This document shows positions 9,926 through 18,703 of a DNA stretch of 64,000 nucleotides, one piece after another. A model generated the notes under the pieces. That model saw nothing but the letters and a program-made list of their open reading frames with translations, was not told the origin of the DNA and did not search any database. Within the stretch, counting starts at the first letter, position 1, and each line of letters starts with the position of its first letter. A program made the translations under genes and the position numbers. Source of the stretch: VXNE01 sp963665455 (GTDB lineage Bacteria > Pseudomonadota > Gammaproteobacteria > Pseudomonadales > Azotimanducaceae); contig OY762279.1 in the NCBI GenBank assembly GCA_963665455.1, positions 434,001 to 498,000 of the forward strand. Direction: 5' to 3'.

Positions 9926-12900
9926 GTGACGCGGCCGGCGGTCGGCCGGCGCCGGGCGGCGGCACCGCGTCGCACGGCACCCGTGCCCGAGCTGTCCTTC
10001 CCGGCGGAACTGCCGATCTCCGAGCACATCGACGAGATCGTCGAGTGCATCCGCGCACGCCCCGTCGTCATCGTGGCGGGCGAGACCGGGTCGGGCAAGA
10101 CCACCCAGTTGCCGAAAGCCTGCCTCGCCGCCGGTCGCGGCGTGCGCGGCCTGATCGGCCACACCCAACCCCGGCGGCTCGCGGCGCGCACGGTGGCGGC
10201 GCGCATTGCCCAGGAACTCCAGGTGCCTCTCGGCGCACAGATCGGTTTCGCCGTGCGCTTCGCCCAGGCGTGGTCCGACGACACCCTCGTCAAGGTGATG
10301 ACGGACGGTCTTCTGCTGGCGGAAATCCCACACGACCGGCGGCTTGAAGCCTACGACACCCTCATCCTCGACGAGGCCCACGAGCGCAGCCTCAACATCG
10401 ATTTCCTCATCGGCTACGCGAAGAAGCTCCTGCGTCGGCGTCGCGATCTGAAGTTGATCATCACGTCGGCGACCATCGACGTCGAAGCCTTCCAGCGGCA
10501 CTTCGATGGTGCGCCGGTGGTGTCCGTGGAGGGGCGTGGCTACCCCGTGGACGTGGTCTGGCGCGAGGCGGCCGGCGACGCCGATCCCCTCGCGGCCTGC
10601 CTCGATGAGATCGCGGGCGGCACCGAGGCGCGGGGGCCGGGCCGGGACGTCCTCGTGTTCCTGCCCGGCGAGCGCGAGATCCTGGAGGCTTCGCAACGCC
10701 TGCGGCGCACGTACCAGGATCGCTTCGAGGTGCTGCCCCTCTACTCGCGGCTGCCGGCGCGGGAGCAGGCCCGCATCTTCGACCAGCGTCCGGCGGCCCG
10801 CCGGCGGGTGATCCTGGCCACCAACGTCGCGGAGACGAGCGTGACGGTGCCGAACGTGGGCTACGTCATCGACACCGGCGTCGCGCGCATCAGCCGCTAC
10901 AGCTTCCGGTCGAGAATTCAGCGGCTGCCCGTGGAACCCATCTCCCAAGCCAGCGCCGAGCAGCGCAAGGGGCGCTGCGGCCGGGTCGCGCCGGGCATCT
11001 GCTACCGGCTGTACGCGGAGGCGGACTTCGAGAACCGGCCGCGCTACACCGACCCGGAACTCACCCGGACCAACCTGGCGTCGGTGGTCCTGCAAATGCG
11101 CGCGTTCCGGCTCGGCGACGTGTCGCGCTTCCCCTTCATCGATCCGCCGGACCCCCGCGCCGTCAAGGACGCCGTGCGCGGCCTGCACGAACTCGGTGCC
11201 CTCCACGACGACCGGTTGACGGACGTCGGCCGCGCGATGGCCCGCCTGCCCGTCGATCCACGCCTCGCGCGCATGCTGATCGCGGCGGGGCGGACCGGCT
11301 GCCTGCGCGAGGTGCTGATCGTCGTGGCCGCGCTGGCGATCCAGGATCCCCGCGAACGCCCCGCGGACCGCCGGCAGGCGGCGGACGAGGCCCACGGGCG
11401 ACATGGGCATCCGGACTCGGACTTTCTGGCCTTTGTCCACCTTTGGCATGCGCTGGAGGAGGCGCGCCGGGAACGTACGCGCAGCGCCTTCCGCCGCCAC
11501 CTCGAGCGGAACTTCCTGTCCCCGCACCGCGTCGCCGAGTGGCGTTCGCTGCATCGCCAGTTGCTGCTCGCGACGCGCGCCCTCGGCATGCGCCTCAACG
11601 CGGCCGCTGCCGACTACGCCGCGGTGCACCGGGCGTTGCTGGCCGGCTCGCTCGGCTTCGTGGGCCGGCATGATGAGGCCGGTGTGTATCGGGGCGCCCG
11701 CAACCTCAAGTTCCGCATCTTTCCGGGATCCGTGCTGGCCAGACGGCGATCCGGCGGTACCGGCGCGAGCGGCCGGCCGGGGAAGGGCGGCGGTGCGGGT
11801 CCGAAGTGGGTCGTCGCGGCGGAGATCGCGGAGACCGGCCGCACCTACGCGCGCTGCGCCGCCCGCGTCGAGGCGCGCTGGATCGAGGAGGCGGCCGGGA
11901 GCCTACTGCGCCGCACCCACTCGGAACCGCATTGGGACACACGCCGGGGGGAGGCGATGGCGTTCGAGCGGGCCACGCTGTATGGGCTGCCCGTGGTGGA
12001 ACGGCGGCCGGTCCGCCTCGCGCCCATCGACCCGGAGGCGGCACGGGAACTGTTCGTCCGCCACGCCTTGGTGGGGAGCGCTGACGGCGTGGTGCGGTCC
12101 GGCCGGCATCCGCGGCCGGCGTTCCTCGACAAGAACCTCGCCCTCGTGCGCGGGATCGTGGAACTACAGGCCAAGGGGCGCCGCACCGACGTGCTGGCGA
12201 CGGCGGACGCCCAGGCGGCCTTCTATCTCGAACGGCTACCGGAAGAGGTGTCGAGCATCGCCGGACTCACCGCCTGGCTGGGGCGGGCCGACGCGGCGGC
12301 GGTCGAGCGTTTGGTCATGCGGGAAGCGGACGTGCTTGCCCGTACCGACGCGGTCGTGGCGGACGCGGACTTCCCTCCGGTGCTGCGCCTCGAAGGATTG
12401 GAGCTGCCGCTCAAGTACCGCTTCGCACCCGGGGAGCCCGACGACGGCGTCTCCGTCCGCGTCGACCTGGGCGTGTTGCCCCACCTCCGGCAGGGACCCC
12501 TCGACTGGCTCGTGCCCGGTTTCTTGGAGCAGAAGTGCGCGGAACTCATCAAGGCGCTGCCGAAGTCCGTGCGTCGGCGTTTGGCGCCGGTGCCGGACAA
12601 GGCCCGCGCGATGAGTGCCGTCCTGCTGCGGCCGGAGCGTTATCGGCAGGGGGGCTTGCTGGCCGCGCTCGCGGAGCGGATTGAGGGGGACTACGGCGTG
12701 ACCGTCGGGTCCACCGACTGGCGGCCGGAGGCGATTTCCCCCTTCCTGCGCCTGAACGTGCAGGTGCGCGGTGCGCGGGGACGGGTCCTGGACCAGGACC
12801 GCGACGTCGCGGCGTTGCAGGCCCGGCTCCTGGCGCGCGTCGAGCGAGGTGCCGCGGCGGCGCGGGAAGGCTACGAGCGGCGCGGGCTCACGGCGTTTCC

Positions 12901-13744
12901 CGAGGACGGCGTGCCGGACACGGTGACACTGGACGGCCGCGCCGGCCGGGTACTCGCCTATCCGGCGCTGCGCGACGACGGGGACCGGGTGGACTTGGTG
13001 CTGTTGACCCACCGCTCCAGCCAGCGCGCCACCAATCGGCGCGGCTACAGCCGCATGGCGCTTCTGGCCGACGGGCGCCGCACGCGGCGCCAGCGCCGGG
13101 AGATCGAGGGTGAACGCACGATGGCGCTGCACTATGCGACCCTTGGACCCCGGCAGCGGCTCGTGGACGAGTTCCTGCTTGCATCCGCCTGGACGTGCTT
13201 CTTTGCCGGGACCGCCCTCCCCACGACCGCCGCGGCGTTCCGCCAGGCCCTTGCGGAAGGGGATGGCCGCCTGGCGTCCACCTGCCGGGAACTCGTCGCT
13301 GCGGGCCGCGAGATCCTCGCATGCCGCTTCGACGCCGTGCGCGAACACTCGGCGCTCGACTCCCCGGCGTTCCGCGCCAGCCGGGCGGACATCGCGGCGC
13401 ACATCGAGCGTCTCGTGCCGCCCGACTTCCCCAATCGCATCCCGCCGGAACGCATGGAGGACGTCCCGCGCTACCTCAAGGCAATCGCCTATCGCGCCTC
13501 GCACCTACAGGGGCGCGTGCGCCGGGACGTCGATGCCATGGAGGAGGCGGCACGCTGGCAGGCCCGCCTCGACGCCCTGGCCGAAGCCCTCCCGGAAGCA
13601 GCAGCAGTGGCCGAGGCGCGCTACCTACTCGAGGAGTACCGCGTCGCCCTGTTCAGCCAACCGATCGGAACGCGTGGAAAAATCTCTGCGGAACGCCTCG
13701 CCCGCGTGTTCGAACCCCTGGAGCGCCAGGCGGGACTCCGTTGA
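9926..13744 (+). CDS. hrpA: ATP-dependent RNA helicase HrpA
   Basis: 1,272-residue DEAH-box helicase, close to E. coli HrpA (1,300). Walker A GETGSGKTT (about 52-60), the DEAHERS box (about 148-154), SAT motif III, motif V (ATNVAETSVTVPNVGYVIDTG), motif VI (QRKGRCGRVAPG), then the HA2/OB domains and a long HrpA-specific C-terminal region. It has been linked to rescue of stalled ribosomes and mRNA processing. The GTG at 9926 has GGGGGAA about 10 nt upstream. The arginine-rich first 20 residues are not conserved in the family and a later start cannot be excluded. Confidence 0.94.
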   Translation: MTRPAVGRRRAAAPRRTAPVPELSFPAELPISEHIDEIVECIRARPVVIVAGETGSGKTTQLPKACLAAGRGVRGLIGHTQPRRLAARTVAARIAQELQVPLGAQIGFAVRFAQAWSDDTLVKVMTDGLLLAEIPHDRRLEAYDTLILDEAHERSLNIDFLIGYAKKLLRRRRDLKLIITSATIDVEAFQRHFDGAPVVSVEGRGYPVDVVWREAAGDADPLAACLDEIAGGTEARGPGRDVLVFLPGEREILEASQRLRRTYQDRFEVLPLYSRLPAREQARIFDQRPAARRRVILATNVAETSVTVPNVGYVIDTGVARISRYSFRSRIQRLPVEPISQASAEQRKGRCGRVAPGICYRLYAEADFENRPRYTDPELTRTNLASVVLQMRAFRLGDVSRFPFIDPPDPRAVKDAVRGLHELGALHDDRLTDVGRAMARLPVDPRLARMLIAAGRTGCLREVLIVVAALAIQDPRERPADRRQAADEAHGRHGHPDSDFLAFVHLWHALEEARRERTRSAFRRHLERNFLSPHRVAEWRSLHRQLLLATRALGMRLNAAAADYAAVHRALLAGSLGFVGRHDEAGVYRGARNLKFRIFPGSVLARRRSGGTGASGRPGKGGGAGPKWVVAAEIAETGRTYARCAARVEARWIEEAAGSLLRRTHSEPHWDTRRGEAMAFERATLYGLPVVERRPVRLAPIDPEAARELFVRHALVGSADGVVRSGRHPRPAFLDKNLALVRGIVELQAKGRRTDVLATADAQAAFYLERLPEEVSSIAGLTAWLGRADAAAVERLVMREADVLARTDAVVADADFPPVLRLEGLELPLKYRFAPGEPDDGVSVRVDLGVLPHLRQGPLDWLVPGFLEQKCAELIKALPKSVRRRLAPVPDKARAMSAVLLRPERYRQGGLLAALAERIEGDYGVTVGSTDWRPEAISPFLRLNVQVRGARGRVLDQDRDVAALQARLLARVERGAAAAREGYERRGLTAFPEDGVPDTVTLDGRAGRVLAYPALRDDGDRVDLVLLTHRSSQRATNRRGYSRMALLADGRRTRRQRREIEGERTMALHYATLGPRQRLVDEFLLASAWTCFFAGTALPTTAAAFRQALAEGDGRLASTCRELVAAGREILACRFDAVREHSALDSPAFRASRADIAAHIERLVPPDFPNRIPPERMEDVPRYLKAIAYRASHLQGRVRRDVDAMEEAARWQARLDALAEALPEAAAVAEARYLLEEYRVALFSQPIGTRGKISAERLARVFEPLERQAGLR

Positions 13745-13767
13745 CGCCTCCCGATCGGCGCCTCCCG

Positions 13768-13800
13768 CCTCCCAGATCGGGACGCCTCCCAGATCGGGAC
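13768..13800. repeat. two 16-bp direct repeats after hrpA
   Basis: CCTCCCAGATCGGGAC occurs twice, 17 bp apart, in the 158-bp gap between hrpA and the Rpn-like gene, and is preceded by related CCTCCCGATCGG copies. It may be a small remnant of a mobile repeat. No function is evident. Confidence 0.5.
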
Positions 13801-13902
13801 ACACCCGAAATCCGCCCCACATGGTTTCGGGGCGATCTCGCACAACATCTGTGGCAAGTAACTGACAGACAGGCCCCGGCGGCGGGCCGTAGTGTTTGCG
13901 GC

Positions 13903-14925
13903 ATGGCGATCCGGCACGACGAAGCGTTCAAGTTCCTGTTCGACCTGCCGGAGGTGTGCGCGGACGCGCTGCGGGCGGCGGCGCCGGCGCTGTGGCCGCA
14001 CGTTGATCCGGCGACGGTGCGCAGCCTGCGCGTGGGGGACAGCGTGGCGGCGGACCTGAGCAAGCGCGTCGGCGACGCGCTGTTCGGCGTCGCGTTGCGC
14101 GGCGGCGCGTTGCCGGACGGGCGGCGGGCCGAGTTGGTCGTGCCGGTGGAGTTCCAGTCCGCGCACGACGCCGGCATGGCCGGGCGCATGCGCGAGTACG
14201 CCGCGCTGCAGTTGGACACGCTGGGGCGGCAGGGGATGATTCCGCCGGACGGGGCCTTGTTGCTGCCGCTGGTGGTGTACGACGGCGCGGGGCCGTGGAC
14301 GGCGGCGGACGGCCTGGCGCTCCTGCGGGGGCTGGCGCCGGAGGTGGCGGGGTTGCTGGCGCCGTACCAGCCACAGGGCTATGTACTGCTTGACCTGGCG
14401 CGGTCGCGGGCGGACGATTGGGGCGAGCACAACCGGCTGCGGGCGGTGGCGCGGCTGCTGCGCGCGGCTTCGGCGGAGGCGTTGGCGGCGGCGCTGGCGG
14501 AGGAGTTCGCGCGCTTCGCGGGTCCGTCGCACCGGCCGCTCCGCGAGGCGCTGCACGCGTGGGCGGGTGAGTTGTGGAGCCGGTGGCCGGGCGCGGGTGC
14601 GTTGCCGCCATTGGGCGAACTGGAGGGCGGGGAGACCACGGACATGACGAGCATAGCGGAGGCGCGGGTTGCGGAGTGGATGGCCGAGCACGTCGAGCGG
14701 CCGCTCGCGGAGGCCCGTGCGGAGGGCCTCGGGCGCCAGCGGGCACTGTTGTCCCGCCAGGCGACGCGGCGCTTCGGGGACGAGGCTGGCCGGGCGGTGG
14801 CGGAGGCCGTCGCCGACATGGAGGACGCTGCGGCCCTGGAGGAGGTGGGCGACCTGATCGTCGACTGCCCCACGGGCGAACGGCTACTGGACGCATTGAC
14901 CAACGGACTTTCCCGGCACCCCTGA
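13903..14925 (+). CDS. Rpn-family PD-(D/E)XK nuclease/putative transposase
   Basis: 340 residues of the Rpn (recombination-promoting nuclease, formerly PDDEXK transposase) family. It begins with the family phrase MAIRHDEAFKFLF; the nuclease core has D in VGDALFGV and the E-x-Q pair in LVVPVEFQSAHD (about 78-90). The C-terminal third is an alanine/glutamate-rich helical tail ending in a GERLLDAL segment. Rpn proteins cleave DNA and promote RecA-independent recombination; several act in phage defence. It stands alone between hrpA and the RiPP locus. Two relatives and a pseudogene lie at 53.6-64 kb. Confidence 0.82.
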   Translation: MAIRHDEAFKFLFDLPEVCADALRAAAPALWPHVDPATVRSLRVGDSVAADLSKRVGDALFGVALRGGALPDGRRAELVVPVEFQSAHDAGMAGRMREYAALQLDTLGRQGMIPPDGALLLPLVVYDGAGPWTAADGLALLRGLAPEVAGLLAPYQPQGYVLLDLARSRADDWGEHNRLRAVARLLRAASAEALAAALAEEFARFAGPSHRPLREALHAWAGELWSRWPGAGALPPLGELEGGETTDMTSIAEARVAEWMAEHVERPLAEARAEGLGRQRALLSRQATRRFGDEAGRAVAEAVADMEDAAALEEVGDLIVDCPTGERLLDALTNGLSRHP

Positions 14926-14954
14926 ACCGTCCCTGAATGGCGTGCGTTTTGTTG

Positions 14955-14984
14955 GTGACGCTCCCGTATAGGGGGTATTACAAT
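14955..14984 (+). promoter_or_regulatory. putative hvfA promoter with a CsoR/FrmR-like G-tract operator
   Basis: GTGACG (14955) and TACAAT (14979) are separated by 18 bp. The spacer contains CTCCCGTATAGGGGGTATTAC. The TATAGGGGGTAT core looks like the AT-flanked G-tract operators bound by CsoR/RcnR/FrmR (DUF156) metal or aldehyde repressors. The site is about 105 bp upstream of hvfA. Both promoter and operator are inferred by eye, and no DUF156 gene lies in the window. Confidence 0.4.
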
Positions 14985-15089
14985 CGCTCGGACCGACGGC
15001 CTGGAATCGGTTTCGGGAGGGCACGGGTGGCGCCGTGTTTCCGTGACTGTCGGAGAGCGCCGAACACCAACAGGTAAGGAGTGTTTCCT

Positions 15090-15344
15090 ATGACGAGCCT
15101 CAAGAAGAAGACCATCGCCGCTGCCATCAGCGCGGCCTTCGCCGCCGCCATGACCGGCGCGACGGTGAACGCGGACGAGAATCCGTTCGCGGCCGACGGT
15201 GACGGCTACGACCTCCTCGCGACCAACCACGGCGACACCGACGACGGTGACGGCGAGGGCGAGGGCCAGTGCGGTGAAGGCCAGTGTGGCGAGGGCCAGT
15301 GCGGCGAAGGCGACAAGGACGACGGCAGCGACGACGAAGCCTAG
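15090..15344 (+). CDS. hvfA: HvfA-type RiPP metallophore precursor (three EGQCG motifs)
   Basis: 84-residue peptide. A Sec-type signal (KKK, then an Ala-rich hydrophobic stretch, likely cleaved after VNA at about 28) precedes an acidic Asp/Gly-rich linker. The tail has three tandem EGQCG units (residues 58-72; Cys 61, 66 and 71) and then an acidic end. In the HvfA/oxazolin family, EGKCG-type cysteines are converted to oxazolone-thioamide groups by an MNIO enzyme and bind copper. The ATG at 15090 has AAGGAG 8 nt upstream. Its TAG stop (15342-15344) is the first three bases of an inserted repeat, so the original C terminus may have been longer. The matching maturase lies downstream. Confidence 0.85.
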   Translation: MTSLKKKTIAAAISAAFAAAMTGATVNADENPFAADGDGYDLLATNHGDTDDGDGEGEGQCGEGQCGEGQCGEGDKDDGSDDEA

Positions 15345-15498
15345 GGAACCTCTGAACAAGTCCGTCCATGGACTTGTTCAGGTCGCAAGCCAAAAGCGCG
15401 GTTTCGGCTTGCTCCACAGATTCAATGGCTTACGCCATCGAGTCTGGCGGCATGTCCGTGTGCCGCACTAGGGAAGGTCTTGTTCAGACCTTCCCTAG
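15342..15498. repeat. 157-bp hairpin-rich CTAG-bounded element, copy A
   Basis: Element of five consecutive inverted repeats: GAACAAGTCC/GGACTTGTTC, GCAAGCC/GGCTTGC, AGATTCAATGGC/GCCATCGAGTCT, GCGGCA/TGCCGC and a 13-bp terminal stem CTAGGGAAGGTCT/AGACCTTCCCTAG. Full copies also lie at 15583-15738 and 59767-59922, with partial copies at 38196 and 61537. It begins at the hvfA stop codon and shares its right CTAG with the next repeat. Confidence 0.85.
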
Positions 15499-15584
15499 GG
15501 GGCCGCGCCGTAGGACGGCGCGGGCGCGTAGGCTGGCGGGGTTGGGCCGCGAGCGGAGCCGTAGGCGACGGTTGCGGGGCGCTA
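15495..15584. repeat. about 90-bp CTAG-bounded GC-rich repeat (family 2)
   Basis: Starts CTAGGGGGCCGCGCCG and ends GGTTGCGGGGCGCTA. Related copies are at 40290-40380 and 62581-62668, with a truncated inverted copy at 58574-58634. Internal stems include CCGCGCCG/CGGCGCGG and GGCCGC/CGGAGCC (imperfect). Here it is joined without a gap to the 157-bp element on each side. Confidence 0.8.
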
Positions 15585-15738
15585 AGGAACGTCTGAACAA
15601 GCCCGTCCATGGGCTTGTTCAGGTCGCAAGGCAAAACGCGGTTTCGCCTTGCTCCGCAAATTCAATGGCTTACGCCATCGAATTTGGCGGCACGTCCCTG
15701 TGCCGCGCTAGGGAAGGTCTTAATCAGACCTTCCCTAA
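15583..15738. repeat. 156-bp hairpin-rich element, copy B
   Basis: Second copy of the five-hairpin element. It differs from copy A at paired positions: GCCC/GGGC instead of GTCC/GGAC in stem 1, GCAAGGC/GCCTTGC instead of GCAAGCC/GGCTTGC in stem 2, and AAATTC/GAATTT instead of AGATTC/GAGTCT in stem 3. Its left end reads CTAA instead of CTAG. It ends 90 bp before hvfBC. Confidence 0.85.
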
Positions 15739-15828
15739 CCCTCCCGAAATCGGGCAGCCCCGCGGGAGCCCTTCCCGCGGGGCACCCGCCTCTTCCTCCA
15801 TCTTCCACCCGCCTCCTCGACCCTCCCG

Positions 15829-17445
15829 ATGACCGCCGGTCTCGGACTCCGCCGCGGCATGTTCGACGACCTCGAACGGCATCGCCGCGACATTGAGCAG
15901 GCGGTCGACTTCCTGGAGGTCGCCCCCGAGAACTGGATCGGCGTCGGCGGCCGTCTCGGCCGCGCGTTTCGCGAGTACACCGAGCGCTTCCCCTTCGTAT
16001 GCCACGGGCTCTCGCTCTCCCTCGGCTCGCCGGCGCCCCTGGACATCGACTTCGTGCGCGAGGTCAAGGCGTTTCTGGACACCCACGGCATCGAGGTCTA
16101 CTCGGAACACCTGAGCTATTGCAGCGATCACGGGCACCTCTACGACCTGATGCCCATCCCGTTCACCGAGGAGGCCGTCGACTACGTGGCGGGGCGCATC
16201 CGCCGGGTGCAGGACATCCTGGAACGGCGGATCGCCGTGGAGAACGTGTCCTACTACGCGGCCCCGGGCCGGGAGATGGACGAACTCGCCTTCGTGAACG
16301 CCGTCCTGGAACGCGCCGACTGCCAACTCCTGCTCGACGTCAACAACATCCACGTCAACAGCATCAACTTCGGCTACGACGCGACGGACTTCCTGGACGG
16401 CATGGCGGGCGAGCGCGCCGCCTACATCCACGTGGCGGGGCACCGGGTAGAGGCCCCGAACCTGCGCATCGACACCCACGGCGCCGACGTCATCGACGAA
16501 GTGTGGACGCTCCTCGCGCGGGCCTACGAGAACTTCGGCGTCCTGCCCACGGTGCTCGAACGCGACTTCAACTACCCGCCGGTGCCCGAACTGCTGCGCG
16601 AGGTGGGGACCATTCGTGCAGCGCAGGAACGGGCGTCGAGCCGTCCCGCCGCAAGGCCGCACAACGCGGCGCGTGCGGTCTCCAGCCACGGGACGATGGG
16701 CGGACCGGGCGCGTTCGGGTCCGTCCAGCGCGCCTTCGCCGCCCACGTCCGCGACCCGGACCGCAACCCTGTGCCGCCTGGCGTGGATGCCGGGCGCATG
16801 GCCGTCTACACCGGCCTCGTCCACCGCAACATCGAGGGCTTCCTCGCGCGGACGTTCCGCACGGCGCGGTCCGTGCTGCCCGACGCGCGCTGGCGCTCCG
16901 CCGTGGGCGATTTCATTGCCCGCCACGCGTCGCGGTCGCCGTACTTCCGCGACATCTCCACGGAGTTCCTGCGGTATCTCGAGACCGAACGCGACGTGCC
17001 GGAAGACCCGCCGTTCCTGGCGGAGCTCTGCCATTACGAATGGAGCCGGCGTTCCCTGGACCAATCCGACGCGACCCTCCCCGAGGCCGTGCCCGCCCCG
17101 GCGTTGCTCGACGCGCGCCTGGTGCTGTCGCCGCTCGCCTGGCCCCTGCGCTATCGGTTTCCCGTGCACCGCGTCGGGCCCGACCACCAGCCGGAGACCG
17201 ACCCGGACACGCCGACGTGGCTGATCATCTACCGGGATCGCGAGGACCGCGTCCGCCACCTGGAGTCGAATGCCGCGACGACCCGGCTGGTGGCGCTGCT
17301 AGGCGAGCATGATCGCGCCGGAGAGGCCTTGGCGGCCCTCGCGGACGAACTCGGCCGCGACGTCACGCAGCTGCGGGCGTTCGGCGAGGACATCCTGCGG
17401 CGCTTGGTGGACGCGGACGTGCTGGTGCCCGTTGCCGACGCCTGA
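15829..17445 (+). CDS. hvfBC: fused MNIO maturase-partner protein (HvfB-HvfC)
   Basis: 538 residues joining two families normally encoded separately. Residues about 1-270 are DUF692/MNIO, a TIM-barrel di/tri-iron oxidase, with candidate metal ligands in VCHGLSLSLG, YSEHLSY, VENVSYY, LLLDVNNIHVN, YIHVAGH and TVLERDFN. After a loose linker (about 265-310), residues 315-538 are HvfC/DUF2063 (SVQRAFAAHV; YTGLVHRNIEGFLARTF). In the HvfABC system HvfB plus HvfC modify the EGxCG cysteines of HvfA, the gene just upstream. No DoxX-like hvfX follows. No clear ribosome site precedes ATG 15829, and the 490 bp to hvfA are mostly repeats, so coupling to hvfA transcription may be changed. Confidence 0.88.
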   Translation: MTAGLGLRRGMFDDLERHRRDIEQAVDFLEVAPENWIGVGGRLGRAFREYTERFPFVCHGLSLSLGSPAPLDIDFVREVKAFLDTHGIEVYSEHLSYCSDHGHLYDLMPIPFTEEAVDYVAGRIRRVQDILERRIAVENVSYYAAPGREMDELAFVNAVLERADCQLLLDVNNIHVNSINFGYDATDFLDGMAGERAAYIHVAGHRVEAPNLRIDTHGADVIDEVWTLLARAYENFGVLPTVLERDFNYPPVPELLREVGTIRAAQERASSRPAARPHNAARAVSSHGTMGGPGAFGSVQRAFAAHVRDPDRNPVPPGVDAGRMAVYTGLVHRNIEGFLARTFRTARSVLPDARWRSAVGDFIARHASRSPYFRDISTEFLRYLETERDVPEDPPFLAELCHYEWSRRSLDQSDATLPEAVPAPALLDARLVLSPLAWPLRYRFPVHRVGPDHQPETDPDTPTWLIIYRDREDRVRHLESNAATTRLVALLGEHDRAGEALAALADELGRDVTQLRAFGEDILRRLVDADVLVPVADA

Positions 17446-17586
17446 ATCCGCTCGTCGGCGGACCTGCCGGAAACGCGCCTCCGGTGGGCTTGGGCGGCTG
17501 CTCCGACGATGGTTTCCGAACGGTTGTTGTCCACGCGGCAAAGGAGTAGGGTTCGCGTCCCATCGTTCGCCCTGCACGGAAACGAG

Positions 17587-18702
17587 ATGTCCATCGTGGT
17601 GATGGATGACGACGAGCGCACGGCTGCATCGTTGGTCCAACGCCTCTGCGAACTCGGCTACGACGCGACCCGAGGGCGCGTGGCCCAACTCGCGGGCATC
17701 GACACCATCGAACTGTTCGTCTGCGGCTTCCACGGCGGCGACGCCCTAGCGTCCCTGGTGCGGCCCTTCGCGAACCGCCTCGACCGGCTCCCGGCGGTGT
17801 TGGCCTGCGTCGCGACCCCGGCTGCGGAGGATCTGGCAACGGCCATGGCACTCGGGTTCACCGACGTGCTGCCTTGGCCCGGGGCGCCGGATGGTGCCGT
17901 CGCAGAGGTGGTGGAGCGCAATATCCGCCGTTCCCGCGCCCGGCGCGCCAACGATCCGCGCCTCTTCCGCGAACTCGGCGAGCTCGAGCGGGACCAACGT
18001 GCCGGCCGCTACATCCAGATGGGCATGCTACCCCCCAACCCGATGGCCCTCGACCACTATCGCCTGCGGCATCGCATCCACCCGTCGCTGCTGCTTTCCG
18101 GGGACTTCGTCGACTACTTCCGCATCACCGACGACCACTTCGTCTTCTACATCGCGGACGTCTCGGGGCATGGCGCGTCGTCCGCCTTCGTCACGGTCAT
18201 CCTCAAGAACTTCTCGCGCCGGCTGCGGCGGGAGTACCGCCCGAGCATGCTGCGGGAGCCGGGCGAGATCCTCGTCGCCCTGAACCGCGAGATCCTGGAG
18301 AACCGCATCGACAAGCACGTCGCGATGTTCCTCGGGGTGGTCGACGTGCGCACCAATACCCTGCGCTACGCGAATGCCGGGCATTTTCCCCACGCCATCC
18401 GGGTGCGGGACGGCGACACGCGCCTGCTGGAGCTCTCGGGCAAGCCGGTGGGCTTGTTCCAGGACGTCGCGTACACCTCGGCTGGCGTGGAACTGGCCGA
18501 GGGGGACCACCTCGTGCTGCTCTCCGACGGCGTGCTGGAGGTGCTCCCGGAGGCGGGCCTCGCGGGCAAGGAGCACCGCATCCAGGAGGCGGCGGTCGAG
18601 TGCGGTGCGGACATCGACCGGCTGTGGTCGGCCCTTGGCGTCGATACGGCGGTGGCCGGCCCGGACGACATGACCTGCCTGATGGTCGCCTGCGGAGCCT
18701 GA
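17587..18702 (+). CDS. RsbU/SpoIIE-type PP2C phosphatase with degenerate receiver domain
   Basis: 371 residues. Residues 1-130 look like a response-regulator receiver (IVVMDDDERTAASL keeps the acidic pocket), but the phospho-acceptor Asp strand reads ELFVCGFHG and lacks the Asp. The C-terminal half (about 150-371) is a SpoIIE-type PP2C domain with SGDFVDYF, IADVSGHGASSAF, YANAGHFPH and LLSDGVLE. It probably dephosphorylates an anti-anti-sigma (STAS) protein. The next gene, 1 bp downstream, is a STAS protein, so the two form a partner-switch module; no anti-sigma kinase is next to them. The ATG at 17587 gives the receiver-like start. Confidence 0.85.
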   Translation: MSIVVMDDDERTAASLVQRLCELGYDATRGRVAQLAGIDTIELFVCGFHGGDALASLVRPFANRLDRLPAVLACVATPAAEDLATAMALGFTDVLPWPGAPDGAVAEVVERNIRRSRARRANDPRLFRELGELERDQRAGRYIQMGMLPPNPMALDHYRLRHRIHPSLLLSGDFVDYFRITDDHFVFYIADVSGHGASSAFVTVILKNFSRRLRREYRPSMLREPGEILVALNREILENRIDKHVAMFLGVVDVRTNTLRYANAGHFPHAIRVRDGDTRLLELSGKPVGLFQDVAYTSAGVELAEGDHLVLLSDGVLEVLPEAGLAGKEHRIQEAAVECGADIDRLWSALGVDTAVAGPDDMTCLMVACGA

Positions 18703-18703
18703 C

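Noticed and set aside
9767..11671. 634-codon antisense open frame over hrpA
   Set aside because: High-GC shadow of hrpA; low-complexity composition and no family motifs. The same applies to many long antisense frames, such as 18203-20152, 42878-44593 and 1997-3070.
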